NCBI GenBank assembly: GCA_046299415.1
Contig: JBKBII010000009.1
Location: 1-64,000, forward strand
Direction of reading: 5' to 3'
Source: JBKBII01 sp046299415
GTDB taxonomy: Bacteria > Pseudomonadota > Gammaproteobacteria > Ectothiorhodospirales > Ectothiorhodospiraceae
DNA: 64,000 bases
Both the position numbers and the translations under genes were made by a program. This document shows, one piece after another, positions 36,455 through 45,277 of the stretch. The notes under the pieces are model-generated. The model saw only the letters and a program-made list of their open reading frames with translations, had not been told where the DNA came from and did not search any database. The stretch's first letter is position 1; every line of letters begins with the position of its first letter.

Positions 36455-37807
36455 ATGACTGATCAGGAGCGAAATCTTTCGAATCGACGCCGTTCGTTGC
36501 GGCGCGCACGGATGGAGGCTGCGCTGTGGCGATTCTGGATGCGGCGGGGATTGGGCCAGACGCTGCTGTGGCCCGTGTCTCAGCTCTATGCACTGGTCGT
36601 GCGGCATCTGCGTGATCGCGGACGTGCACAGGCTGCGAGGGTATTCGTTCCGGTTCGCGCGGTTGTCGGAATCGGCAACCTGACCGTTGGTGGCAGCGGC
36701 AAGACGCCCGCGACACTCTGGTTGGCGAGTGCCTTGCGGCAGGAGCTGGCGCCACAGGGCTTGAAGGTGGGGATCTTAACGCGTGGCTATGGCGCATCCG
36801 CCTCGCGAGAGTATTCGTTTGCAGAACGTTTGCGCCAGCGCGTGGTGTCGATTAATGGTAGTAGGCCGGTGGCGCGAGCGCATGCTAACAAACCGTGGTC
36901 CGGAGATCGCGAAAGTTGCGAGTCGGATGGCGAAGCGGGCAGCGGATACTGGGTGAGGGCTGATTCTGATCCTGGCCAAGTTGGCGATGAGCCGGTCTTG
37001 CTGGCGCGTCGAACGGGTTTGCCGGTGCGTGTCGACCGTGATCGAGTGAGGGGTCTGCACGCGTTGGCGCAGGCAGGCGTCGACGTGGTGGTGGCGGACG
37101 ACGCCTTGCAGCATTATCGCCTTCCGCTTCACTTGCGTATTTTGCTCGTACACGGTGCTCGACATTTCGGGAATGGCCTGCCGCTGCCGGCGGGGCCGCT
37201 GCGCGAGCCGATGGAGGGTGTGGCGCCTTTCGATGCGATGATTCGAGTGACAGCGGCGACCGACGATACAAAGCCAGCCGCGCCGCAGTGGAGCGATTTT
37301 GGGGCGGCGTTTCGTGTCGCCATTGAGACTGAAGCACGCGTCACGATGGCCTCTCGGTGGTTGTCCGTCGAGAAGGTATCAGGCGAAACCAAACAGCTCG
37401 ATCCGGCTGCTCTGTCTCCTGGTACGCGTGTTCATGCAGTCGCAGGGATCGCTGATCCCGAGCGTTTTTTTCTCGCGGTCGAGGCGCTGGGTGTCTCGGT
37501 GGTGCGCCATCCTTTCCCTGATCATCATCAATTCACATTCGATGATTTCGCTTTCGACGATGATGCCACGGTGGTAATGACTGAAAAGGATGCAGTGAAA
37601 CTGGCCTATTTGCTTGGGGTCGATGCAGTTTCGCAACGCCCGTTGGGCGGTTTCTGGTTCTGGCCGATGATGTTGCGTATCGATCGGGATGTTTTCGAAA
37701 ACCTGCTGACAAGGCTCGAAGCGCGCATTCAATTGAACCAAGCGAAAGGGGTGGACACGCGTCACGATTGGCGCGACCGCAGGCTGCCCGGTCAGGATCT
37801 GTGGTGA
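36455..37807 (+). CDS. lpxK: Tetraacyldisaccharide 4'-kinase
   Basis: LpxK phosphorylates the lipid A disaccharide at the 4' position at the inner membrane. The P-loop VVGIGNLTVGGSGKTPATLW, the RGYG motif, VGDEPVLLARRTGLPV and VVADDALQHYRLP are all present, with AVAGIADPERFF and TEKDAVKLA near the C-terminus. Between RGYG and GDEP (36793-36982) about 63 residues occur where roughly 20 are usual. Length 450 against about 330-350 typical reflects this and the extended ends. The start is uncertain: Met 36455 and Met 36512 both lack a clear ribosome-binding site. Confidence 0.93.
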   Translation: MTDQERNLSNRRRSLRRARMEAALWRFWMRRGLGQTLLWPVSQLYALVVRHLRDRGRAQAARVFVPVRAVVGIGNLTVGGSGKTPATLWLASALRQELAPQGLKVGILTRGYGASASREYSFAERLRQRVVSINGSRPVARAHANKPWSGDRESCESDGEAGSGYWVRADSDPGQVGDEPVLLARRTGLPVRVDRDRVRGLHALAQAGVDVVVADDALQHYRLPLHLRILLVHGARHFGNGLPLPAGPLREPMEGVAPFDAMIRVTAATDDTKPAAPQWSDFGAAFRVAIETEARVTMASRWLSVEKVSGETKQLDPAALSPGTRVHAVAGIADPERFFLAVEALGVSVVRHPFPDHHQFTFDDFAFDDDATVVMTEKDAVKLAYLLGVDAVSQRPLGGFWFWPMMLRIDRDVFENLLTRLEARIQLNQAKGVDTRHDWRDRRLPGQDLW

Positions 37808-38039
37808 TCGAGATCTTGGTCGATGGGATTGGTGAGAGTGGTTAACCTCATTGATCCGCTGACACTGTGAACCCTATTGTAGAGGCGATCTGGTTGGGCA
37901 TTTTCGAAAGATGGTGGACTGAAATGAGATCCGCGACCGGAACGGCCAATGGGTGAGCCGTGTTAATTGATTCAGAGTTTCAACGACGAAGAATGATTGG
38001 GCTCAAACAATCGGACATCAGCCACGCGTGAGGATTGCT

Positions 38040-38258
38040 ATGTTAGAAGCAAAGTTGCTAGAGATTCTGGTCTGTCCGGTGACAAAGGGACCATTGATCT
38101 ATGACCGTGATCGCGACGAGCTGATTTCACTCGCTGCTGGGCTCGCATATCCGGTGCGAGACGATATCCCGGTGATGCTGGAGGAAGAAGCTCGAGTATT
38201 GGAAGGCGCTGAAAAGGAAAAGTGGCGCGCGAGTCACCCTGCAAAGACCGGGGCCTGA
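38040..38258 (+). CDS. Trm112-family small protein (UPF0434/YcaR)
   Basis: This 72-residue protein reads MLEAKLLEILVCPVTKGPLI and ends with an acidic helix. It matches the Trm112-like family found between lpxK and kdsB; such proteins are small stabilising partners, though the bacterial partner is not defined. Only one Cys (LVCPVTKGPL) remains of the usual zinc-type pair. ATG 38040 has GTGAGG at eight bases. It is 21 bases ahead of kdsB. Confidence 0.9.
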   Translation: MLEAKLLEILVCPVTKGPLIYDRDRDELISLAAGLAYPVRDDIPVMLEEEARVLEGAEKEKWRASHPAKTGA

Positions 38259-38279
38259 GCGGCGTGAGGAACAACAGTC

Positions 38280-39077
38280 ATGCTTGCGCCCGGAGTGATC
38301 GTGAGTCGTGAGCGTCGCGCCGAGGTGGGATCGTATCGGATTGCGATCCCAGCCCGTATGGCGTCGACGCGTCTCCCGGGTAAACCGCTCGCAGATGTTG
38401 CTGGGCGTCCGTTGATCGTGCGGGTCGTTGAGGGTGCCTTGGCTGCGAGTGCTCAAAGCGTACTGGTGGTCGCGGACGATCAGCGAATTCTTGATGCTGT
38501 CCTGGGCATGCAAGTCGATACCTTGCTGACACCTGCAGACTTGCCGTCGGGGACGGACCGAATCGCGTACGCGGCTACGGTGCTCGGTTGGGAGCCAGAT
38601 GCTTGCGTCGTCAACCTGCAAGGCGATGAGCCGTTGATTCCGGCGGCACTGCTGGATCGGCTGGCTGCAGTGTTACAGCGTGGTGATGCGCCAATGGCAA
38701 CGGTAGCGACACCGATCAACGATATCGCCTCCCTCGACGATCCGAATCAGGTCAAGGTGGTCTGCGACCACGCGGGACGCGCGCTGTATTTCTCTCGTGC
38801 CCCGATTCCGTTCGATCGTGACGGACGGCGTGCTTGTCGGCTCGCGCCGTCCGGTGCCCTGCGTCATTTGGGTTTGTACGCGTATCGGGTCGGGTTTTTG
38901 CAGTGCCTGGCACGAACGCCCGTGGCAGCGCTAGAGGCCCTTGAGCAGCTTGAGCAGCTGCGGGTGCTGGCGATGGGTGAGCGAATCCAGGTCCTGACAG
39001 TCGATTCCGCACCGCCGCCGGGCGTCGATACGCAGGACGATCTCGTCCGTGTCGCTGCGGTGTTTAGCGGCCGTTGA
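38280..39077 (+). CDS. kdsB: CMP-Kdo synthetase
   Basis: KdsB makes CMP-Kdo, the activated sugar for lipid A-Kdo addition. The nucleotidyltransferase start YRIAIPARMASTRLPGKPLA is followed by NLQGDEPLIP with the metal-binding Asp, and HLGLYAYRVGFL and EQLEQLRVLAMGERI. The N-terminus is about 18 residues longer than usual. GAGGAAC lies nine bases upstream of the ATG. It ends the lipid A block. Confidence 0.96.
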   Translation: MLAPGVIVSRERRAEVGSYRIAIPARMASTRLPGKPLADVAGRPLIVRVVEGALAASAQSVLVVADDQRILDAVLGMQVDTLLTPADLPSGTDRIAYAATVLGWEPDACVVNLQGDEPLIPAALLDRLAAVLQRGDAPMATVATPINDIASLDDPNQVKVVCDHAGRALYFSRAPIPFDRDGRRACRLAPSGALRHLGLYAYRVGFLQCLARTPVAALEALEQLEQLRVLAMGERIQVLTVDSAPPPGVDTQDDLVRVAAVFSGR

Positions 39078-39470
39078 TGCTGCGGCACCTGGACGCTGTC
39101 GGGCATCGGGAAAGATTGACAGCCGCGTGGCGCCTTCGTCGATTTGCACCGACTGATTGCAACGGTGCCTCTCAGTATTGACCTCGGCAAGTCCGATCTC
39201 GGGCTGTTCGATTCTCGCTGCGGGGCGAAATCGATGAGGATGCGATCTCAACGAATTTCGTGTTCGGGTCGATTCATTCATGATCGTCGCGACGGCAAGG
39301 TCCGTGAGACGGGCCTGACACAGTCAGTGTCTGTCCGCTCAAGCCAACCAATCACAACCATGATGTTGGATCGACGTCGTGTTCGAACGATTGGGCGACG
39401 TTCGAACACGACGGTCCATCGCGATGCCGCTGACGCTCAGAAGGCGTTCAGAGTCGCCTGATCACTCCGA
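39078..39470. other. Convergent intergenic region kdsB-HAD gene
   Basis: Nearly 400 bases separate two 3' ends. It contains the perfect inverted repeat at 39375-39413. A 105-codon plus-strand frame here has no recognisable character. Confidence 0.5.
39375..39413. repeat. Perfect 14-bp inverted repeat
   Basis: CGTCGTGTTCGAAC at 39375-39388 and its exact complement GTTCGAACACGACG at 39400-39413 flank an 11-base loop. Each arm contains the palindrome TTCGAA. It lies where two genes converge, so it could act as a bidirectional terminator, but no T-run follows on either strand. An operator or recombination site is possible. Confidence 0.9.
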
Positions 39471-40250
39471 CTACCGTCTTTTTGATGCGATTGTCCTGTG
39501 CGTGATTGGTTGCGCTTGCGAGGTGGCCGTAGCGGTTGACGCGAGTGTTGCCAGTTGATCGAACCGCTCGACGAGTTGGCCGAGGCGGCCGATGCTGGGC
39601 GGCGTGGGGCCGAGTTCCGTAGGCCAGGATTGACGCTTCGGGTTGAACCAAATGGCCGCGAGACCTGCGCGTTGCGCGGCGATGACATCGTTGATCGGGT
39701 CGTCTCCGATATGAAGGATTTGGCTGGCTTGGACGCCCGCCCGCTGGATCGCGAGGTAGAAGGGATCGCTATCCTTTTTGCTCGCCCCCGCCTCGATCGC
39801 GGATACGGAGAAGTCGAAATATCGGCCGAGACCTGTGCGGAAAACGCAGGCGTTGCCATTGGTGATGGCTCCGAGCGGTCGCTCGCTCGCGAGCGCATCG
39901 AGGACGCTGACCACTTCGGGGAAGGGTTCCGGCGCGCATCGCGCGAGCCAGAAAACCTCAAAACCGGTCGACTCGAGGCAGTCGGGATCGCAGCCATGCT
40001 CGATCGCGAGAGCACGCATCCAGCTGCGACGCAAAGTGGTGAGATCGATGCGCCGGTGGTCGTCGACGGAGCGCATGAAGGCCGTTCGGCAGACCGTTAA
40101 TTCCTGAAGGTCGAAAGTGTTTGCGATCACGGGTGCAGCGGTGCGGCACCAGTCGAGGAAGCTGCGTTCGGCGCGCTCGATGACGGGCATGACAGGCCAT
40201 AGCGTGTCGTCGAGATCGAAGGTAACGCTTCGGATGTCAGGTGTTTTCAT
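39471..40250 (-). CDS. HAD-superfamily phosphatase
   Basis: This 259-residue hydrolase has HAD motif I (VTFDLDDTLW), motif II (GAITNGNA), a motif III Lys in EAGASKKDSDPFYLAIQRAG and motif IV (HIGDDPINDVIAAQRAG). It resembles the YigB-type HAD-IA phosphatases, some of which dephosphorylate a riboflavin intermediate, but the substrate cannot be told. I chose Met 40250 because it directly precedes the first beta strand; upstream codons of the frame look non-native. It faces kdsB tail to tail. Confidence 0.88.
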   Translation of the reverse strand: MKTPDIRSVTFDLDDTLWPVMPVIERAERSFLDWCRTAAPVIANTFDLQELTVCRTAFMRSVDDHRRIDLTTLRRSWMRALAIEHGCDPDCLESTGFEVFWLARCAPEPFPEVVSVLDALASERPLGAITNGNACVFRTGLGRYFDFSVSAIEAGASKKDSDPFYLAIQRAGVQASQILHIGDDPINDVIAAQRAGLAAIWFNPKRQSWPTELGPTPPSIGRLGQLVERFDQLATLASTATATSQAQPITHRTIASKRR

Positions 40251-40727
40251 TGGATGATCATTATCGCAGCGTAGGCTCTTGAGTCGTGTTTTTGGAATAC
40301 GGGTTCGTGGGTCTGGGGCGGTCGACTGAAATCGATTGAGCGTGAAGCCGTGGAACGGGGCGACTGAACGCAATCGCGTCAACGGATTGGCCACTGTTTT
40401 GGCCTTTGAATCCGGGTCTTGTTCGATGGCATGTGTTCGTGTGGGCGGATTTGCGTATTTTTGTGTCGCGAGGACTTGCGCCTCCCTTTGAACCGCGATG
40501 GGCCGAATCTGGCCGGTGCGCTGAATTCCGCGAGCTTTGTATGGTCTGTTGTCTCATCCGACGACAAACCGCCGCTCAGAATGATCGATCACCGAGGCGG
40601 CGTACGGATTCAGCCGCAAGCGTTTCTACGCGGCTGAGTTGGACCTGCGCTCAAGCAGTGCAATGCAGGTTTTAAAAAACTCGAACGATCTGATCTTCGA
40701 AATTCAACCGATCAAGAGGTGCATGCG
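40251..40727. other. Divergent promoter region, HAD gene and cytochrome c'
   Basis: About 480 bases between divergent starts. An AT-rich stretch near 40672-40682 (TTTTAAAAAAC) lies upstream of the cytochrome gene. No promoter pair is convincing. No gene is seen. Confidence 0.45.
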
Positions 40728-41204
40728 ATGAAAACACAGCGTTCTTTCCGTCCGATGGCATCGGTTCTGGCTCTTGCTGTTTTTGCAGCGGGCCTGACGA
40801 CAGGTGGCCAGGCCATGGCTCAGAGCATCGAAGAGGTTGCCGTCGATTACCGTCAGGGCGTGTTCCAGGTTTTCCGTTGGAACATGGGGGTTCTCGGGCC
40901 GATCGCTCAGGGTCAGCGTGACTATGACGCTGATCGGGTCGCGAAGCATGTGGATCAGCTGTCGCGTGTGGCCGATATGCCGTGGCAAGGCTTCATTGAC
41001 GGTTCGGATTTGCCGAATTCGGACGCGAAGAACGAAGTCTGGAGTGATCGCGCCAGTTTCGATGAGCGCGCTCGGGCTTTTGAAAGCGAGGTCGCGGCTC
41101 TGCGGACTGCCGTTGACAATGGTGCCGGCGAGCGCGAAGTCCGAATGCAAATCGGTCGCGTGGCACAGAGCTGCCGCGCCTGTCACGATAGCTTCCGCAA
41201 TTGA
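40728..41204 (+). CDS. Cytochrome c' (class II c-type cytochrome)
   Basis: The 158-residue precursor has a signal peptide (SVLALAVFAAGLTTGGQAMA) and a single haem motif CRACH five residues from the C-terminus (QSCRACHDSFRN), the layout of four-helix cytochrome c'. VDYRQGVFQVFRWNMGVLGP supplies the first helix and likely haem contacts. These periplasmic proteins bind NO or act in electron transfer. ATG 40728 is preceded by AGAGG at about eight bases; a Met three codons earlier is less likely. It stands alone. Confidence 0.92.
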   Translation: MKTQRSFRPMASVLALAVFAAGLTTGGQAMAQSIEEVAVDYRQGVFQVFRWNMGVLGPIAQGQRDYDADRVAKHVDQLSRVADMPWQGFIDGSDLPNSDAKNEVWSDRASFDERARAFESEVAALRTAVDNGAGEREVRMQIGRVAQSCRACHDSFRN

Positions 41205-41829
41205 TGCCCTGAGAGCGTTTGCCGATTGACTGGTCACCACGGTCAACGGGGCTGTTGCATCGCGCGATCTCGGTTGGCCGTCGGGCGGTTCTCGGTGGTG
41301 TTGGGTCGGTGTTGTCGATTCGTTCGCCGACCTCGGGCGCGTGTTTTTGCGAAAAAGCCGACGACGTGCCGAACTTGTGCCGGGCTTGAGTCGGGTGCTT
41401 GTTCGATTTGTCCGTGCCGACAGTCGACCAGGGGTCGAGCTCGATGGGCCCTTGATATCGATGCGCTCTAAATCTTTCGGCGTCGCTTCGCTGGCGGATT
41501 CTTAACGGGGATCGAGCAAAACGAAAGGCCGGCTCCCGTGATGAGTTGGCCTTTTTTTGCGTCCAGCGGATCTGGCTGCTGGCATCGGAATCGTGTGTAT
41601 GGTGTCTAGAGTCGGCTTGACGCGTGGGTGTTTCTTTCGCGGTTTCTCGGGGGACGTTTTCCGCCCTGATGTGCCCCGATTATTGCGCGGAGCGGGGCTC
41701 TAACTTGCCGTCGCGTCCTCGGTGAATTTCGGCGGGCGTTGCGAGCGAAGGGCTTTTCGAGACGAGAGTCGATGGGGCTGCGGCCGATAGTGAGCTGGCA
41801 GAGCGAGATGAAATCCGGGCGACCGAAGT
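41205..41829. other. Intergenic region after cytochrome c'
   Basis: A convergent region of 625 bases. The only recognised element is the terminator at 41524-41558, some 320 bases beyond the cytochrome stop. The distance leaves room for an untranslated RNA of 200-300 bases, but no known RNA family was identified. Confidence 0.5.
41524..41558 (+). terminator. Rho-independent terminator
   Basis: AAAGGCC at 41524-41530 pairs with GGCCTTT beginning at 41548, and the stem runs straight into a run of seven T (41552-41558). It resembles the AAAGGC/GCCTTT terminators of enterobacterial operons and serves plus-strand transcription. It probably ends the cytochrome c' transcript or an unseen RNA. Confidence 0.8.
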
Positions 41830-43008
41830 TTAGGGAGATAGCTGTACGATGCGCGCCTCGATGACTTGGCCGCCGCGGGCGCGGGTGCCGCGCACGTGCG
41901 GTGTTCGGCCAATGCTCGACTCTTGGACGTCTTGACGGTCGTTGAGGCTGGCGATTTCGACCCATTCGCCGGGACGTACGGTCAGCGAGGTGGCGCTTGA
42001 AATGCCCGAGGTGTCAATGCCTGTTGCGCCGATAAATCGTCGATCCTCGACCGCGATGTCGAGGCGTAACGTTCCGTCGCCAAGCCCTCGGGGGGTTAGG
42101 GAAAGGCGCAGGCCGGCCTGCTCGGACGGCCGCTTAGCGTCGATTCTGGCGGCACGCCGATCGATTGTGGGCTCTCTGATGATTATGAATTCGAGTTCAC
42201 CGGTGCGGGTTTCGATCGCGTCGAAACTGGCGGCGCGGCCGTCGGTAACCCGCATTGACAGGTTTTGATCGCTACGCTCGCGCGTGCTGATGATTCTGGG
42301 ACTGAGCGTACCGCCGTGATTCGACTCGCCGGAACGGAAGGCGCCTTGGTGGGTTTGTTGTTGGCGGCCCGAGCGCAGATCGATGCGGTAGCTCACCGGG
42401 ATCCGATCGATCCCGGTGAGCAGTTGTCGGACACTGGCGACGCCTGAATCGCCTCCCACGACGATCAAACGGGTGCCGTCGCCGACCAGACGAACCTGAC
42501 CGCGCAGGGCAGCCTCCAGTGTCGGAATGACCTCGTCGGCCGTTCGGTGGCGCAATTCGATGATGTGGACGCCGGCGCCGGGTTCACGAGCGTGGGCCGG
42601 GTTGATCAGACGCAAGCCAAGCGTCGAGGAAGCGGTCTCGGGCTGTGAGGCCGTGCTGACGACACGCATGGCGCCGGGCACGAGGGCGAGCCCAGCGGCG
42701 GCGAGACATAAGCGTAAAGTGTCACGCCTTTTGGGATCGTGCGGTGCGACTATGGACGCCGAGAGTGACGGCTCAGCTCGCTTTTTCCGAGATTGTTTGG
42801 CCGAGGGTCTTCCCGCCGCCAATGGTTCGTGGGTTGAACTCTTCCGACTGGCGGGCTCTGACCGTGTAAGGGTCTGAACATGCGCTGCTGAATGTGTCGG
42901 TTCTCGATGTTGTGAGTCGGCTTGGCGCAGATGCGCCTGCTCTGGGGTCGCCGAATCTTGACGTGGATCCGTAGGTCGGTCGACGGATTCTGATGTGCGC
43001 GGGGGCAT
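41830..43008 (-). CDS. Secretin-N-like exported protein
   Basis: In this 392-residue protein, HIIELRHRTADEVIPTLEAA, then LIVVGGDSGVASVRQLLTGI form the beta-alpha-beta fold seen in secretin N-domains. The C-terminal half (LRLSLTPRGLGDGTLRLDIA to SLTVRPGEWVEIASLNDRQD) looks like the start of a secretin beta domain but stops well short of a full secretin pore. A signal-like segment lies near residues 95-140, ending NPAHA, preceded by about 90 low-complexity residues. ATG 43008 has GGAG upstream. It sits where rnfE would be expected. Function is unknown. Confidence 0.65.
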   Translation of the reverse strand: MPPRTSESVDRPTDPRQDSATPEQAHLRQADSQHREPTHSAAHVQTLTRSEPASRKSSTHEPLAAGRPSAKQSRKKRAEPSLSASIVAPHDPKRRDTLRLCLAAAGLALVPGAMRVVSTASQPETASSTLGLRLINPAHAREPGAGVHIIELRHRTADEVIPTLEAALRGQVRLVGDGTRLIVVGGDSGVASVRQLLTGIDRIPVSYRIDLRSGRQQQTHQGAFRSGESNHGGTLSPRIISTRERSDQNLSMRVTDGRAASFDAIETRTGELEFIIIREPTIDRRAARIDAKRPSEQAGLRLSLTPRGLGDGTLRLDIAVEDRRFIGATGIDTSGISSATSLTVRPGEWVEIASLNDRQDVQESSIGRTPHVRGTRARGGQVIEARIVQLSP

Positions 43009-43255
43009 GGCAGCGGAACTCCGTGGCAAAAATTCGAGTGAGCCTTGCGGGTCGACGTCATCACAGAGTCCTGAACGTTGGGCGCCGCGCTCTCCTGGCC
43101 GGTGATGTTGCTCGGCTGGCAGGCCCCAGTGGTCGAGACGACTCGATCAGCATAAGTCTCCCGGCTCTGGCGCGCGATACGTGGAAACGGCGGCCGTCGA
43201 GCGCTCGGCGTGATTTCGACACTCGCGCAGTTCTACGTGCTTGGCCGTTGTGCGG

Positions 43256-44206
43256 TCAATCGTTGGGCTGGGTGGCCGTGATCGAATCGGGCTTCGTATT
43301 TGACGTTGTACCGGTGGTTGCGCTGGGCGTGATTCCAGGCCCGAGAGCCCTGTGCGGTGCGGGTGCTTCGAGCTCGCGTGGAGCGGGAGGCGGTGCAAGC
43401 GGCGGTTGCGGGGCCAATGGCGCGGTTTCATCGGTAGCCGTTGGCACAAGTCGTTGTTGGAGTTCGTCTTGATTCTGGCGGTGATAGAGCAAGACGTCGC
43501 GAATCGCATGAGTGACGGCGCGCGGCGTGATGGTGGCGCCGGTGAACTGGTCGAAGGCGCCCCCATCACGGCGTACCGTCCAGCGGTCGATGGTTGGGTC
43601 TTCTAGGCTCCGTTCTGCGAAGCGATCAATCCAACTGGAGCGCTCCCGTTCGATCGCATCACCGAGGCCTGGGGTTTCGCGGTGGGCTGTGACGCGCGCG
43701 CCGAGCAATTGGCCGTCGGGCCGGAGTGCGACCAATAGCGCGATTCGGCCGTTATAGCCGCGCTGAGTCTCTGCGGTAAAAACGAGCGCCGAGGGCTGTC
43801 CGCGGGAATCTCGGACGACATAGAGACGTTGGGGTGGGTCACCCAGAAGAGGATCTTGGAGCTCAATGATTTCGTGTAGCGGGTCGCTGGCGACCTCGAC
43901 ATCACGCAACAAGTCGGTCAGGCGTGCTCGTTCGAGGCTGGATTGATTATCGGCGATGCGTGTTGCCGTCGCGTCGAAGATGAGGGCGACCACGACGGTG
44001 CCGGCGAGGGCGAAGCTCGCGAGAAGCGTCGTTGCCAGGAGCATCGCGCGAAGGGCGTTGCCTCGTTCGCGGCGCGTCAGATTGTATTCCGACGTTGTTG
44101 GTGCCGATGCGGGACGAACGGAATGGCGATGACGACCCCGGTGGGTGCTGTCATCGTGCCTGATCGCGTCTGTGGTGATCGTTGGGTGTGGTCGGGTCGG
44201 CGTCAT
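43256..44206 (-). CDS. rnfG: Electron transport complex subunit RnfG
   Basis: RnfG is the periplasm-facing flavoprotein subunit of the Rnf complex. The covalent FMN Thr is expected in QFTGATITPRAV, which is present. One membrane helix (LLATTLLASFALAGTVVVALI) precedes the soluble domain. The N-terminus (about 45 residues) and the Pro/Ala-rich C-terminus (about 60) are both longer than usual. GAGG lies about ten bases upstream of the start. It is 15 bases after rnfD. Confidence 0.92.
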   Translation of the reverse strand: MTPTRPHPTITTDAIRHDDSTHRGRHRHSVRPASAPTTSEYNLTRRERGNALRAMLLATTLLASFALAGTVVVALIFDATATRIADNQSSLERARLTDLLRDVEVASDPLHEIIELQDPLLGDPPQRLYVVRDSRGQPSALVFTAETQRGYNGRIALLVALRPDGQLLGARVTAHRETPGLGDAIERERSSWIDRFAERSLEDPTIDRWTVRRDGGAFDQFTGATITPRAVTHAIRDVLLYHRQNQDELQQRLVPTATDETAPLAPQPPLAPPPAPRELEAPAPHRALGPGITPSATTGTTSNTKPDSITATQPND

Positions 44207-44221
44207 GATCGGCGAACCTCG

Positions 44222-45277
44222 CTAGCCCGGGCCACGGCGGTGATGACCGTAGATGCGTGTTCGAGTGAAGTGGTCGATCGTGGGGACGGCGATGTTCATG
44301 AGCAGCACGGCAAAGGCGACGGCGTCGGGATAGCCGCCAAAGGTTCGAATGACCCAGATCAGGACACCGATTCCGAGCCCATAGATGATCCTGCCCAGAG
44401 GCGTCGTCGACGCGGAGACCGGATCGGTGGCGATAAAGAATGCCCCGAGGATGACGGCACCCGAAAACAGATGAAACGCCGGTGATGCGTAGGTGTCGGA
44501 ATCCAGGAGCCAAAAGAATCCGGCGGGGACCAAAACGCCGGCAAGTACGGCCGTCGGGATCTGCCAGCCGATGACGCGACGCCACAGCAGCCAAATGCCG
44601 CCGACGAGGAAATAGTTGCCTGCCCATTCCCAGTGAATGTCGGTGAATGTGCCAAAGGTTTCGATGGCGTTGATTTCAGACAGGGTCTGACCTGCCGCAA
44701 CGCCTTCACGTACGCGATCGAGCGGTGTTGCCATCGTGATCGCATCCCAAGTCATTTCGGCAGGCAACTGGCCGAGTAGTTTGGTCACGAACACCGCCCA
44801 GGGATCGAGGGGGATATCCGGAACGGCGGCGCCGACAGGCCACAGGCTGACCTGCGCCGGAAACGAAACCAGGACGACGACGTAGCCGACCATCGCCGGG
44901 TTGAACGGGTTGAAGCCTAGCCCGCCGTATAACTGTTTGGCGACGACGATGGCGAAGAACATACCGACAGCGATCAACCAAAACGGTGCGAGTGGCGGGA
45001 TCGCGAGGGCGAACAGCCAGCCGGCGAGCGCGGCGCTGTAGTCGCCTTGAACGAGGCCGACGGCCGGGTTGATCGGTCGGCCTCGAAAACGCAGAAAGGC
45101 CGCTTCGAAGGCAACGCCGAGGATGACAGCAGCGACGACGTTGAACAAAACCCCCGGCCCGAAGTACCACGCCATCGCGAGCGTGCCGGGGACGAGCGCG
45201 TAGAGCACTTGACGCATGACGATGCCGACCGTTTGATCACGGTGGACATGCGGAGAGCTTTGAGTCGCGAATCGCAT
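44222..45277 (-). CDS. rnfD: Electron transport complex subunit RnfD
   Basis: RnfD is an integral membrane subunit with covalently bound FMN. The expected Thr lies in WDAITMATPLDRVREG. Hydrophobic helices cover most of the 351 residues, and INPAVGLVQGDYSAALAGWL and LGFNPFNPAMVGYVVVLVSF are family hallmarks. Its ATG overlaps the rnfC stop. Confidence 0.94.
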   Translation of the reverse strand: MRFATQSSPHVHRDQTVGIVMRQVLYALVPGTLAMAWYFGPGVLFNVVAAVILGVAFEAAFLRFRGRPINPAVGLVQGDYSAALAGWLFALAIPPLAPFWLIAVGMFFAIVVAKQLYGGLGFNPFNPAMVGYVVVLVSFPAQVSLWPVGAAVPDIPLDPWAVFVTKLLGQLPAEMTWDAITMATPLDRVREGVAAGQTLSEINAIETFGTFTDIHWEWAGNYFLVGGIWLLWRRVIGWQIPTAVLAGVLVPAGFFWLLDSDTYASPAFHLFSGAVILGAFFIATDPVSASTTPLGRIIYGLGIGVLIWVIRTFGGYPDAVAFAVLLMNIAVPTIDHFTRTRIYGHHRRGPG

